From: Reticulitermes lucifugus | Lineage: Eukaryota; Arthropoda; Insecta; Blattodea; Rhinotermitidae | Assembly (NCBI GenBank): GCA_026260175.1 | Contig: JAKCWW010008737.1 | Location: 2,689-25,453 of the forward strand | DNA length: 22,765 nucleotides | Direction: 5' to 3' | Shown here: positions 1 through 11,494 of the stretch, in pieces | Numbering within the stretch: position 1 is the first letter of the stretch | How the letters are laid out: each line of letters begins with the position of its first letter | Notes under the pieces: model-generated | Seen by the model: only the letters and a program-made list of their open reading frames with translations | Told to the model about the DNA's origin: nothing | The model's database searches: none | Position numbers and translations under genes: made by a program

Positions 1-115
1 CATTTGATAAGTACAATCCAGTGACCCCCTGATGATGGTTTCATAGAAACCGAAACATATGTAGGGGCCTTTTAGACGATTTTAAAAAAACCTTATATTG
101 GTTTTTTTAATAAAT
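1..115 (+). repeat. Retroelement end fragment, possibly Penelope-like terminal region
   Basis: The window opens with CTGATGATGG at 30-39, the short inverted pair gtttc/gaaac around 40-51, and ACCGAAACATATGTAGGGG after it. The same layout (CTGAAGATGG, spacer, CCGAAACGTCGGT) occurs on the minus strand at 13878-13930, at the downstream end of the Penelope-like element. This suggests a fragment of a related element entering from the left. No coding sequence is seen, and the right border near 115 is a guess based on return to AT-rich sequence. Confidence 0.4.
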
Positions 116-2814
116 GTGCATTTAGTTGGTAGTGAGATATTAGTTACTCGGCATAAAAGTTGGAGATGATTGATCAGCTTCATGCTCCAGCTGAAAGGGG
201 ATTGTTAGTGTGATAATGCAGTGCACACAGTTTAATCTTACACCATGTGGAACACTCATGCGTATGTGCAAAACATAATGTTTCTGAAATTCAGTAACAG
301 TGGTGACTAAATACCATATAAATATTTTTTTAGTGGATGTGTTTTCTTCATTTTGCCAAAACTATCTCTTTGTTGTGATCAGCTGATAAGAAAAATTTTG
401 AAAATTATTTTGTAACTGGACTTTTTAAAGCTTACTTTTAATAACATTATTGTAATTGTCATTTTGTAATAGTGATTGTTAATTTTTATTAATTTTTTAT
501 GCAAAAAGACTTCTGTGATATTCTTTCTACTTATTCTGTCAATATTGCCGTTCATATTTATGTACTTCAGTCATTAAGAAAGGTAAATTAATTATGTTTA
601 TTAACATAAGTTGCAATACAAATAATTAGAGGCATAAATGTGTTAATTCAGTTTTTCAATGATTTGATGCGTATATTTTGTACTGTTCATATCCAGTCAG
701 CTTGTAGCTCACCATGTTCATTAAGTAATGCCTACTGGATGTAGTTTTATTACATGTATCAACTATTCCTTTGATTATCTTCTTGTTATGAATATGATGT
801 TCATTACAAATAACTGTGTTTATCAAAGCAGCCAAATCGCATACACATCCACCCCCCAGCAGAATGAAAAACAAAGGGTTTCATCAGAACAAACATTAGC
901 TGCATTTTGAAACCACACACATTGAACAGACTAAGCTCACAATACCACCAAAACATCACATTATATGACCAAAACATAATTAGTAAGCCACGCTGTATTA
1001 AGATCCTGATAACCATATAAAAATATTAATGTGTGTAATATACGAAGTTGAGACCTTATAGAAAATCCAGGCTGCATAACATGATAACCATGTTTAACAA
1101 ATATCAAAGATTTTGGTATACTGCAATAAGATTTTAACTGAATCATTCTTTTAATAGAAGGTTCACTTGAATATTGACTTAGCATAGATCTGCAATAGTA
1201 ATAGAAATTAAAATATGATATAAATAAGTAATATGTTAGAAAGTTTTAACATGTAGGATATATATGACAAAACACAAACTGTTGTTTGATAGACTATTGT
1301 AAACTTTTTAATAGCATAGAAGTTACTGAAATATACGAGTATTCCCTGATGGTGGTCCACAATGACAAAAAAATATCTGAGTAGCAATAAAAAAATAAAT
1401 GCTGTTAACACTTACATATGTGTGCTTGAATAGTTTTTGTGAACAGCATTGTAATTGAGGAAAGTGTTGATCTCGAACCACTTTAGAATTCCCTTAAAAT
1501 ATTCATACCACTGCATCAAATGTGGTCACAGTAATATCCATAACCAAATTACTGAGTTGGCTGCCAGATGAAGTTAAATGTATTTGAGAAGGAGACATAT
1601 TTTGTAAGTGAAGTCACAGGTCTTAAGCCAAGTGACTTTATGTAGTGGGTGTGTATGAAATACTCCACCTGTTGTTTGTTCACCACTGCCTGAACAATAG
1701 AATCTTATTTCAGAAGTGGGGGATAGTGCTGTATTGTCATAGTTCAAAATATCCTGCTTAAGTTTGCTTGCACAGTGGCTGATGTTGAAGCCATGGAACC
1801 TCTTCACATACACTCTGTAATTGTTGCCTCAAGACATTTGACTGTGTCTTGCGGATTGTTGAGGAGCTTACATTAGTAACGATGGCTGGGCCGAACTGTT
1901 CATTTTATTTTGAACTTATTCTAGAACATTTGTCGTACATTTATTACCCATAATTGACAGCTTTTGCGCTTACTCTTGTTAGTTTTTGTCTCTCTGAGTT
2001 TCCCATTTTTCTTATTCTCTTGATATAGGTTACCAGGTATGATGTAACAGGTAAGGCTTATGCTGTTGGCATTATATTCTCCCATACACTGACATTTGTT
2101 ATGAAACTTCAAGCTTGCAGTTCAGTGTGTTATTCTTTATTTGATGCCAATTTTCTATATTTTATGGTTTTTGTGGGCAAAGTTGGTGGGTCCATTCTTG
2201 CATATTGCATTTGCATATTGAGTTGATTTGTATGTAGAAATGTAGGGTAATACAGTGATAAAGCGTAAAGAGTGTAATAACTTGTATATGTACTCATACT
2301 TCAGCTTCTATTTCAGGTTTGTCTTACATGTGGAAGGCAATTCCAAATGTTGTATTTCAGTGTTGGACATTTCAGCACCTCTTTTCTGTCAGTAACACTA
2401 TGAAACCATACTGTTTCTTGTAATACTAAACTTGTACTTGGGTCTTCTTTTTTCACTTCTCTTCTAGCCTACTGTGATTTTTATGCCGGTTTGTGTCTTC
2501 TTCTGTTCCCTGTATTATATACCATAGCTTTCTTAAAAAATAAAACCTTGCCTAGGTAATATGACTCAATTTAATGTACCTTTCTAATGATGTTATGATA
2601 CAGGAAATGCAAAACTGTTGATGTTGGCATATAACTACTCTTTCTAGTATACTTAACTTAAACACACAGCTTAAAAGTTTCTGTGTGTCACATCCATGTG
2701 TGATCCCTTTAATTGAAAAGTGGAGATTGAGGGAACTTGAGGTCTGCTCAATGGACTGATGGACCTGTAAGTGTAGTAGTATTAAGGCTGTTATGAAATT
2801 ACTCACTGTCTTGA
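116..2814. other. AT-rich non-coding stretch, no gene recognised
   Basis: No open frame here has splice-framed, family-like content. The short minus-strand frames of 60-80 codons have compositions expected from AT-rich non-coding DNA. The segment about 1560-1900 is less AT-rich than its surroundings and may be an old repeat, but I could not assign it. No tRNA, rRNA or promoter is recognised. Confidence 0.5.
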
Positions 2815-3080
2815 GGTCAGAGGGCAGTAAGTTATAGAGGCCATGCCATGGCTGAGGTAGTCAGTTGCCAACCTGTCACTGTGGAGCCCCAGGTTCAATC
2901 CTATGCCTGTTTATGTGGAATTTGTGGTGAACAAAGTGGCACTGGCACAGGTTTTTCTCCGAGTACATAATTTTTCCCCTGTCAGTTTCATTGCACCAAT
3001 GCTTCATATATATACTTCAGTTATCTGTCATTGACACTATATAATCTTAGCATTTGACTGCATCATTCAATAAAACACTT
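2815..3080 (+). mobile_element. tRNA-derived SINE, sense orientation
   Basis: A tRNA-like head carries an A-box-like TGGCTGAGGTAGTC near 2849 and a B box GGTTCAATCC at 2892-2901, as in RNA polymerase III promoters. A body follows with ...aaagtggcactggcacagg, a tttttctccgagtac segment and ttcccctgtcag. It resembles SINE bodies I remember from cockroach and termite genomes. The 3' border near 3080 is uncertain. No target-site duplication was identified. Confidence 0.6.
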
Positions 3081-4104
3081 CTTTCACTTCATAAAGTGTT
3101 TGCTCATTTGATTACCTAAATATTTTTGTTTGAAATGGAATAGCACTTAACAAATATTCGGTGAATAATGAATGATCTTTCACAGTTAATATGTATGTTA
3201 GATGATTTATTATATGGTAATCCATGATGTGTAACTGGAAATTACTGTAAAGGGTCTGAGAATTTGGTGTAGGTTATATAAAAGTGCAGTAGAAAAGAAA
3301 TAGTACCTGTGGCTTATTTATTTTCTGAAGTTTTCATTTTGGTACTAATACATTATACTGTCATTAAATTTCTTCTTCATGATTCTGTATAATACTAAAA
3401 TGCATCAGTTTAAATTTCAAAATTTAATCGTAAGCGTATTTTAGGTTTTCAGTAAGCATAAAAATGGTTTGTTATTAGCCAGGTACTGTAGATGGGCCTA
3501 CTACTCATTTTGAGTGTTAATGGAATTTTGTATTCTGGCATCTGTAATCGCTTATAATTATTTTTATTTTACATAGCTAGTCTGTATGCTTTGTGGACAC
3601 ATAATATTGTTACAAGTTATGCCTTTCTGATGGGCCTACAGAAAATCATTTTTAGATACCACACAGTATTTTAATCTTTTTTAGTTTCTTTGAATCAACA
3701 CAATTTTTTTAACCTAGGCAAGGTTATCTGTAACACTATCTACTGTTTTGTGTTTTAGGGAACTACAACACGTTTTGTGTCTGACCTGTCTGTGTTGGTT
3801 TTTTATGTTTCAAGTAGACATTTTTGCACCTAGAGAACATTTAAGAGCCTTTCTTCACACAATGTTGATCTTTCTTCTTACCTTGAAGTCATAAGAATAC
3901 CTGTGTTGTACAGGTTATCAGCACTGACAATTATAGTATGGATAGTTGCGGAAGTAGATTCTCTTTTGTTTTGATCACTGATTATGCTTGTGAGGTACGC
4001 AGACTCTTGGAGTTAAGAAAGCTAGCATACATACAGAGGTATTTCAGCAAGCATGTGTGTCGTAAAGCTGTCCCATTACATGCCAAGCAGACACAGATAG
4101 TAGG
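3081..4104. other. Non-coding stretch, nothing recognised
   Basis: The sequence is AT-rich, without an exon-like island or identifiable repeat. The open frame at 3938-4219 runs into the antisense SINE and has no family features. Confidence 0.5.
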
Positions 4105-4345
4105 TAGAGGTGTAGCTCTATACATACTCAACCCCAGCGCTAGAATAGGGTGGGTGGTCAGCGCCACACCCCAGTCACTTTACTCCTGGGAAGGAGACTC
4201 GGTATCCATTGTACAGTAGGCTGGGTGAGCATCAGGGCTGGTCTGGATAGGTCCGGAAAATCTCACCCCCACCAGGGTCCGAACCTTGGACCTTCCAGTC
4301 AGTAGTGAGTCGGTCTACCGACTCCGCTGTGCTGTCTGCCATATG
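4105..4345 (-). mobile_element. tRNA-derived SINE, antisense orientation
   Basis: Read on the minus strand, the head at about 4270-4345 contains GCGGAGTCGGTAGACCG (A-box-like) and the B box GGTTCGGACCC. It is followed by a body with tgggggtgagatttt, a ccagaccagccctgatg segment and ggagactcgg in complement. The same order of blocks occurs in the element at 8525-8825, so both belong to one SINE family. The body end near 4105 is approximate. This copy is the more GC-rich of the two, which suggests it may be younger. Confidence 0.65.
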
Positions 4346-4757
4346 TGTGGTCTAGACTTATAAATACTGTACTTTGTTTCTGAAATTACTGTGTAAATGT
4401 TTGTGGAGTGTACATACTTAATGCTTTCAGTTTACAGTGTAAAACATGAATACCACTTCATATTATACTCTTTAAAAGTTTTTCTTTGAAGAGCTTATGT
4501 ATTTAATGAATAATTTTTAAAAATTAATAAATCTGTCTTCCAAAACTGTCATTGATAATCTGCGTAGTTCTTAAATTTGCTAAGAAATTAAATGCCTGAT
4601 TTTGTGTGAATGACAAGGCTGAGATGCTACATGCTTAGTTTTGTGTTTTCAAAGGACCAGTTTATGAATTACATTTGTGTCTGCTAAGTTACTTTGTGCC
4701 CTAAATGTTAGCGTGTTGTGTGTGCTCTGCATTAGAAAATGTTATTGTACCGCTCAG
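4346..4757. other. AT-rich segment upstream of exon 1
   Basis: This is either intron or 5' flank. The frame of exon 1 stays open upstream to 4677, so a longer first exon cannot be excluded. The polypyrimidine tract before the proposed acceptor at 4757 is weak. No TATA box or initiator can be defended. Confidence 0.4.
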
Positions 4758-4865
4758 GATAACCAGGAGAAAATGGCCCGACGTGGGCGTGGACGAAGAT
4801 TCTCACTCGCACAGTTTATCCCGGACTGGCCTCAGCTACAGTCAGTTTCCATCAGAAAGACTGAG
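4758..4865 (+). CDS. bt: Exon 1: basic IPDWP mini-exon, twitchin/projectin-like
   Basis: This 36-codon exon (108 nt, phase 0 at both ends) begins after the acceptor ...ccgctcag and ends in GAG before gtctga. It begins DNQEKMARRGRGRRFS and continues SLAQFIPDWPQLQ, ending RKTE. The basic stretch followed by S-L-A-x-F-I-P-D-W-P matches the next exon closely, so the two are paralogous segments. The R-R-x-S sequence fits the consensus for a basophilic kinase such as PKA; whether it is phosphorylated is unknown. The donor is weak (+3 is C), and reading through gives a stop two codons later. An in-frame ATG at 4773-4775 sits in an aaaATGg context, so this could instead be a first coding exon whose upstream part is 5' UTR. 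The upstream frame is also open from 4677. It is probably a linker or N-terminal unique segment, not a folded domain. Confidence 0.62.
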
Positions 4866-7323
4866 GTCTGATTCAGTTTGAGACACACATCATATACATG
4901 CATATAATTTCTATATGACATGTATATGATGTTAATTAAAATATTTTTCATAATTACAGATTTACTTTCTTTGTTACACTTCTTCCTTTATGTTCATTTA
5001 AAATCTAATTTTCTTTTATAGAAGTTCTTATAATCCAGTCTTTTTCATGACTGCCTAGAATGAGTGTAAAGAAAAATTTGTCTTTATTCAGTTTATTTGA
5101 TCTTCTGCTTGTAACTGAGCACTTAAGATATTTTATCAGCACATTTCGCTAATTCGAATCTTATCCTTACCGCTGTCATTTCTTCACATGACTGTATTTA
5201 TTGTTGCAATTCATTTTCAAATAATCATTACAAATATCTCCTCTAATTACTGCATGCTTTCTTCTAAATGGGACTCTTATATTTTTTGTACTTTGACAAA
5301 ACTACAGTATTGTAGTCATTAGCATGTTAACTAGCTAATGGTGTGGGCTTTCAGAATTTGCAGATGTGTGTCAAATTATTTTAAACATTACAAATATTAA
5401 GTATGTGATTATAAAACAGTGTAATTATGTTCCTAAACTGAAAGGATGCAGTAGTGCATATAAAAAAGATAATATATTATCATTAACCTTAGGGTACAGC
5501 CCATTTGTAGTGCATTTAAGAATAAAATATGCTGAGTAGGGAGTAGTGAACTCAGTGTGTGTGTATTTTTACATATACATGAATATACTAGGTGTGTATG
5601 AAGTTCAATGAAGTAAAGCTGTTGTCATGTTTTAATTCAAGTTTTGATTGACCATTGTTTATAAAGGTGATTCTTGTATGTGTATTTACTAACATAAAGC
5701 CCAGTGGCATTTTAAACATAATCCACTCTTGTACACTAGTTCTTGAGAGACACCTTTAAATCATCATTTCAGTGAATATGCAGGCTGTGACCTTTAAGTG
5801 ATCTGGAGAGACAGCTCCAGTTATTTTAAGATACGAATTTGATAATAACAATATGCACTTAGGGATTCATTGTCTTAAGAGGTATGCTATGAACCCTTCT
5901 GGCAAAAGTGGACAACGCACTGCTGATTCAGGCATATATTTCACTGTCATTTGTTACTGTCATCATCTGCTCCTATTTGCATCTGCTATTAATTCTGGCT
6001 GCAGACATATGTAATAACAGAATAACAAGCATTAGCCTTAATCTCAGTATATAATAATGTCTTATGTTTCATTATAAATGGGCGGTATGTCTTAGGTGTT
6101 GTTGAAATAAATATCAAATTATGGGATATGACTTTTTTAAATCTCACATTTCCTTTGTACTTCATACTGGTGGTAATGTGATATCCTTACAAAGAAGTTC
6201 TAGAACTCCTCTTCGTAAGAAAATGGTGGCATTGTGGGGCATATTTTAAGTAACTTAAATGTTTTAAAAAATTACGTTTTCTGATAATTAGGAGGCACTA
6301 GGTTCTGTGGGCAAATATAAAGTGAGATATATTGCATCCATTTCTTGTGTTCATTGACTCATTATGCACATTGGTAATCACTATAAATAACTACATTACT
6401 ACTATTACTAAGTAAATCTTACTGTTTTACCTAGTCCTTTGTTTTAAACTAAAGTATTCAGGATATTTTGGCATATAGAGAAAGTAGCAGCAATGTTTGT
6501 ATATGATATGTTGTAACTTTCAGGTTTATTTTTAACTCTGTTCCTTATGTACTTGAATATTAACCGTTATTACCACTCTTAATCAGTTTTTTATTTAAAA
6601 TGTATTATCTTTAACTAATATCAATAAATCTTTTTACAACAACTTTGTTTTGTAGAAGTAGTCATGTTTTAATTATGTATATGCACCCTTATATGTGCAG
6701 TTTTATTAGTGTCTGTTCCATCTCCAGTGTAAATTATACTTGAGCGTTATGTTGTGGTAACAGTCAGTCTTGTATTAAAAAACTGTCTATACACTCAGAA
6801 ACAGCTTATATACTACTAACAGTATAGTCATTTACATGGTCTGTGACATTTGGAGTTCCACCTCACCATCATGACATACATTTCAACATCAACAATAATT
6901 TTACTTAAAACCATGAAATTAAATGAAACTACATATAAAGCTTTCATTAAGTGCATATGATTTTCTAACCTCTCCTTTATTTGCATGAATAATATAAGAT
7001 ATTTTTTCTATTAGCAGAATTATAAGGGAAATTATTCATTCCCTTCAGTTTTTATCTGGAAGTGCTTGTTTTTTCTAACCTATTTTTTGTAATAACTGTT
7101 TTCTTTCTTTACATTACAGTAAGTTCTATGCTGTTTGTTTTCACTTAATTGTACCTATGCTTTACAAATTGTATGTATAAATTCTTGAATAACATGTTGC
7201 AGTATTGTCATAGACTTACTTTGCACCCACACCAGGATTTAACAACTGATCGGCTTTGTGAAGAAAGTGTCACTGTAGATACTGTGCAAGTGTCCATACT
7301 GTACTTCTAATCTTGTGTTCTAG
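4866..7323. other. Intron 1, no element recognised
   Basis: This 2458-bp AT-rich intron lies between the two IPDWP mini-exons. Searching by eye for further copies of the D-W-P exon (gattggcc or gactggcc) found none. No transposase, reverse transcriptase or tRNA-like head is visible. Confidence 0.5.
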
Positions 7324-7410
7324 AGTAGTGAAAAACTGCCATCGCGGAGACCATCCTTGGCGGAGCTTATACCTGATTGGCCAGTTCTTCACCATTTTGA
7401 GAAGTTCGAG
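7324..7410 (+). CDS. bt: Exon 2: second IPDWP mini-exon, twitchin/projectin-like
   Basis: This 29-codon exon (87 nt, phase 0 at both ends) follows a good acceptor, ...cttgtgttctag, and ends in GAG before gttgga. It reads SSEKLPSRRPSLAELIPDWP and then VLHHFEKFE. Within it, R-R-P-S-L-A-E-L-I-P-D-W-P aligns without gaps to R-R-F-S-L-A-Q-F-I-P-D-W-P of the previous exon. The segment is too short for a folded domain. It is charged and proline-bearing, and could be part of the flexible N-terminal/PEVK-associated region described for projectin, which is alternatively spliced in Drosophila. The length divides by three, the ends are symmetrical and the donor lacks a purine at +3. All three fit an exon that can be skipped without breaking the frame. 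That use is inferred. Confidence 0.66.
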
Positions 7411-8524
7411 GTTGGATTAATATGCCTTAGACATAGTTTTGTTCCATGTATCTTTACTTACATCTGCTGTTCTTCTGTACTGCTCCTGTCTCCAGGGACT
7501 TCTCTTCTCACTCTTGCTGCCAGGATGTGAACTTGTGTAATCATTAATGTATATGTTCATGTAGCTGATTTTCTTTCAATGTTGTATTTTATGTCATTGG
7601 TGTTACAATGTATTATTTAATAACACGCTGTTATATATTTTCACCATTATAAAGCAGCTGTCTAACTCACATGATTTAATAAGTGATACACTGGACCTTC
7701 AGACTGTGCTTTAAATGTGTTGATGTGGTAAATAAACACACAGAATTCTTACATCATATCTAAGTCATAAAGATCATTTTGTATAAAAACATCTACAATT
7801 TTAAAAGGACCCATGCTGAAATTATACAAAGCAAAATCGTTTCTTTTCAGAAACAGGTTATTTATTAATATGATATATATATGTATATATATATATATAT
7901 ATATATGCATCTGAAGGACCAGAGTTTGTATGATTGATTATTATTCAGATGATGTTCAATTTTATGTCTTAACATTTTTATAACCTTAGAAGCTACTATC
8001 CACTACCTTCAGATACTACATGCATCGTGTAAAAATGTATGCACTCATGAATTAAATTTGTTACAGAAATTCCTAGTAGCTGTCAAGAATGGGCATGAAA
8101 TACCAAAGCTTGCCACTGTTCTGTCTCCCCTTATTACTTACATTATTGTCAAATTTGTGCTTCCTCTAATCATCTTCAATTACAGTACCTGAGTGGAAAT
8201 TAATGCAGTGTAGTTCAGATGGAGGAAATCCCATAGAAAGTTAAATTTATGTCAGAAATTGTGAAGTGTGTGGTGCAAGCATGAGCATTATCATTCGTGA
8301 GTAATATACTCTAAGTAGTGACTCTATGTAAATAAAGATAGGTATATCGACTTCCGTAACCAGATATGAAGTATGTGTGCATACTTTCTTTAAAAACTTT
8401 GCACTAGGGGTATGAATAAGAAAAGTGTGGCCCTTCAGGTCATTCAACATCTTGATGTGGGTGCAGAAGGAGCTCTCAAGTTCTTGTTTCATCGCATTTC
8501 TTTGTAACATTTCCATATACCATC
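7411..8524. other. Start of intron 2, no element recognised
   Basis: This is AT-rich intron sequence. Its only clear structure is an (AT)n tract at 7873-7906. No PEVK-like exon was seen. Confidence 0.45.
7873..7906. repeat. (AT)n microsatellite
   Basis: About 17 AT units with one G interruption near 7883, within intron 2. Confidence 0.9.
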
Positions 8525-8825
8525 TTTTTAAAGGAGGTGAAGGTAAAGTTTTCCCTGTCCATGCCTTGAAGGCATATAGGGGAAGTAGAAATACAGCTCC
8601 ACTCATTCTTAACCTCGGCAGTAGGTGGAGGTGAGTGGTTAACTTCATGCCCTGACCACTTTAGGCCCAGAAACGAACCCCCCATACCCATTGAATAGGA
8701 GACTAGGTAGATCCCAGAGCTGATCTGGACGTTCTGACGGAAAGTATCTTACCTCTGCCGGGATTTGAACCCCGGACCTTCCAACCCCTAGCCTAGTTGC
8801 TATACTCACTACACTACTTCAGTTC
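8525..8825 (-). mobile_element. tRNA-derived SINE, antisense, same family as 4105-4345
   Basis: On the minus strand the head near 8770-8825 carries AGTATAGCAACTAGG and the B box GGTTCAAATCC. The body then has blocks matching the other copy: the ggaaggtcc neighbourhood, agatcagctctggg, and cctattcaatgggtatgg. It ends towards 8525 past tatatgccttcaaggcatgg, an internal palindrome. The open frames on both strands here are by-products of this non-coding element. Borders are approximate. Confidence 0.62.
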
Positions 8826-9164
8826 CTCATGCACTATCTACATATACCATTCTATATTCTTCTCTTCTGTTTCCTTCACTTGGCCTCCTTTGCATGTTGA
8901 ACACCTACCACACATCTCTGTATTCATCATATTGTCCACATTTTGGGTGTACCATGTCCCTTCACGTTCAGTGCAACAGCTTCTGGAGAATTCAAGTATT
9001 TTGCAGTGTGATACTGTGTTAATGGGTGAGTGGTTCTTGATGTTTTGAAGAATCAGAAGTGTCTTTGTCTCCAAGAGTGAACAGTCCATGAAGGCTAGCC
9101 TTATGTACTTCTTGGACTGCTTCCTCGAATATGAAGGCACCAGAATCCTTCACAATGTCGGGAG
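8826..9164. repeat. Unassigned repeat-like segment between SINE and LINE
   Basis: Composition is more balanced than the flanks. A 100-codon minus-strand frame at 8838-9140 lacks recognisable domain content. It is probably a decayed mobile-element piece. I cannot name the family. Confidence 0.35.
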
Positions 9165-9250
9165 CCATTCATCCAGTGATACAGTATCACATCCCAGAAT
9201 ACGTGAAACCTTGATCACACCTATGTGAGAACCTCAAATCTTACACACAA
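9165..9250 (+). repeat. Dispersed 'IPED...ENLK' repeat, copy 1
   Basis: Conceptual reading from 9191 gives I-P-E-Y-V-K-P-stop-S-H-L-C-E-N-L-K-S, aligned to copies at 16300-16402 and 20590-20675. The shared nucleotide core is ccagaa/ccagag...gagaacctcaaa. I remember this motif as a very frequent repeat-derived sequence in cockroach and termite gene models, but do not know the parent element. This copy has an internal stop. Confidence 0.6.
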
Positions 9251-11284
9251 CAATTTCTTCCTTGTCTGGGTTTAGATACTTTGATATTAAGGTCCTGTAA
9301 ATGTATTAAACTCCTGTCCAACCATTGCAGAGTTTTCTGTCTCCATGGGCACAAGATGGCGAAACAGTATGCTACAAATGCCTGACTGGAATCTCAGGAG
9401 GATCTGTCACTCTTTCTGTCCTTTTTCCTCTTGGACCTTTTGTATTTGTCCCAACAGTGTTTTTTCTGCATCCTATCCCCAAGGAAATGGAGTACTGCAG
9501 GGATTAATTTTAAGTGGACCTTGTTTGCAGTCACCATAGTGGAATGGTTAATGCAGGACATCTGTCTTGACATCAGTGTGTGGTGACGATATCACCATCA
9601 TCTGTAAGTCTTTGGGGTACTGATACAGTTGATTGCTGGCTGACATTTGCTATTGTCTGTCCTACTGAGCTTGGGAATGGATTCTCCTCTGTAGTAAAAA
9701 CCCATTGTATACAATTTATGTGATTACAGGTTTGCATCCACCCCATCTATTCTGTTCCTTAATAAAAGTGCACGTCCATTTACTGCATGTGTCCAGTCTC
9801 TGGGCCTTCTGCTGAAGAGTAAATGTTCATGGGAACCTCACTTGAGATGGTTGACCATTGAGTGTGAACAGTTGCAAAACGTTTTGTAAGTTTTGTCTGG
9901 CAGGTCTTGAACAGAGACCAGATGGTAAAGGTTTTGGTCAACCATAGCCTAATCCACTGTAAGGCCTTCATGTAAAGCTCAGCAACAAATCCAAAACTCT
10001 CCATCATAGGCTGTGCCCACAGCACTGGCATTCATCTTGCCACTGGTTCATTCCATACCAGCTATCTTGAAGTTTGATATGTGGAATCAGGAGAACTGCA
10101 CTTCCCTTGCAGAGGAATCTTCTCATTTGTAGGTATGTGCCAAAAATGACAACACGGTCTCATCATCTGTGTAGTTCGGTATTGTATCACAGTGATTGCT
10201 GCAAGTGTGAATTGAATGTATGTGGCTCTCAGCATGTGGGTATATGCTTTCACCACTTTTTGCTGTGTTTTCTTTTATACATTTAAGATATTCACAATCG
10301 ACTGTCAACTATTCTGCCTTGGCATTTCTTTAATTCAGCCTGTTACCTTGGGCTCATCTTATACTTGAGAGGTGTAACATCTCTCTCCTACCAGTATTTT
10401 GAGTAACACCATTCAGCATATGTGGACTACCTGGTGGTGTGTACTGGTGGGTTGTTTGTTGAAGTGTTGACTGGTTTAGCTTTCATCTGTGCATACTTTG
10501 TCTTTTCCTACAGTCTCATAATAACATCATCCAGACAGCTAAACTCTGTGTCACATGCTGATGTTGCCTATTCATTCAGCAGCAACCTCAGCAGTGTCAT
10601 CTCCTCTGCACACAGTCCGTATGGAAACCTGTCACACCTTAGTCATTGAGATTCTGCAGCAAGTGTCACATCTCAATAAAAATGAGAAATCAATTATCTT
10701 TTGGACAGTATCAGGCCATGTGTGCTTACTCGGTCTCTGATCCTGCCACAAAATTAGCCACTCTGATTGGAGATCTCTCCTCTAAAGCAGACACTACACA
10801 TTGATCTTTGAGTTGTTTTGTCTGTTTGGCAAGGTGAAGGGGAAGAAGTTGTGAACTGTGACACCATTTACGCAAATTTCACACGTCTCTTCTAGCTCTG
10901 TCAGGAGGAAGGGGCTCATGATTACATGGTTCTGGATTAATCAGCTACTCTCCATACACAACGACAGTTGTATGTATAGCTGTAGAGTATCATTACTGTG
11001 TCCCACACTGTGGATAAATTCCAATATGCTGATGATTTGTCTGATGTTTATGTATTTTTTACCAACACAGCGCTTGTCAAGTCAATCTACCTTTTGTGAG
11101 TTTGTGTCGTTAACGTTTTGTCTTCTACACCTCAGAAACACTGCTGTTTTTGTAGACTTGCACTGCCCATATGGTCTTGATGTTGTGCTTCTATACTGCC
11201 TAGCACCCTTTATCGTGTTGTCCTATGGCTGGTATGTAGCTGTTATGTAAATAACTTACAGGTTTGTCTCCAGTTTTGCTGTGC

Positions 11285-11368
11285 TGACATGTATGTCATT
11301 CTTTCACTTCATTGACATATATGTCATTCTTTCACTTCATTGACATGTATGTCATTCTTTCACTTCAT
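11285..11368 (+). repeat. 28-bp minisatellite, three copies
   Basis: Three adjacent units begin TGACATGTATGTCATTCTTT and end CACTTCAT, at 11285-11312, 11313-11340 and 11341-11368. The middle unit differs by one base (TGACATA for TGACATG). The array sits in the 3' part of the LINE relic. Confidence 0.95.
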
Positions 11369-11444
11369 ATTGGGCTAAGGATTTTGTATGAATGGTAGAC
11401 AGGTACAAATAACCATGGAGGGTTATGCATGTCTAACCCCATGC

Positions 11445-11494
11445 ATACACACACATGGCACGCATGCACACACACATGCACACACACACACACA
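11445..11494. repeat. (CA)n tract with ATGCACA interruptions
   Basis: Runs of CA dinucleotides are broken by TGG and TG steps. It may be the decayed simple-sequence tail of the LINE. Confidence 0.85.

Noticed and set aside
2849..2901. Functional tRNA gene
   Set aside because: A- and B-box-like sequences are present, but no complete cloverleaf can be formed and a SINE body follows directly.
3938..4219. 93-codon + strand frame
   Set aside because: Its second half lies in the SINE at 4105-4345. No splice sites or domain features support it.
8247..8691. Minus-strand frames of 133 and 71 codons
   Set aside because: They overlap the body and head of an antisense tRNA-derived SINE, so the open frames are incidental.
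11285..11368. CRISPR array
   Set aside because: The repeats are directly adjacent with no spacers, and the window is eukaryotic.
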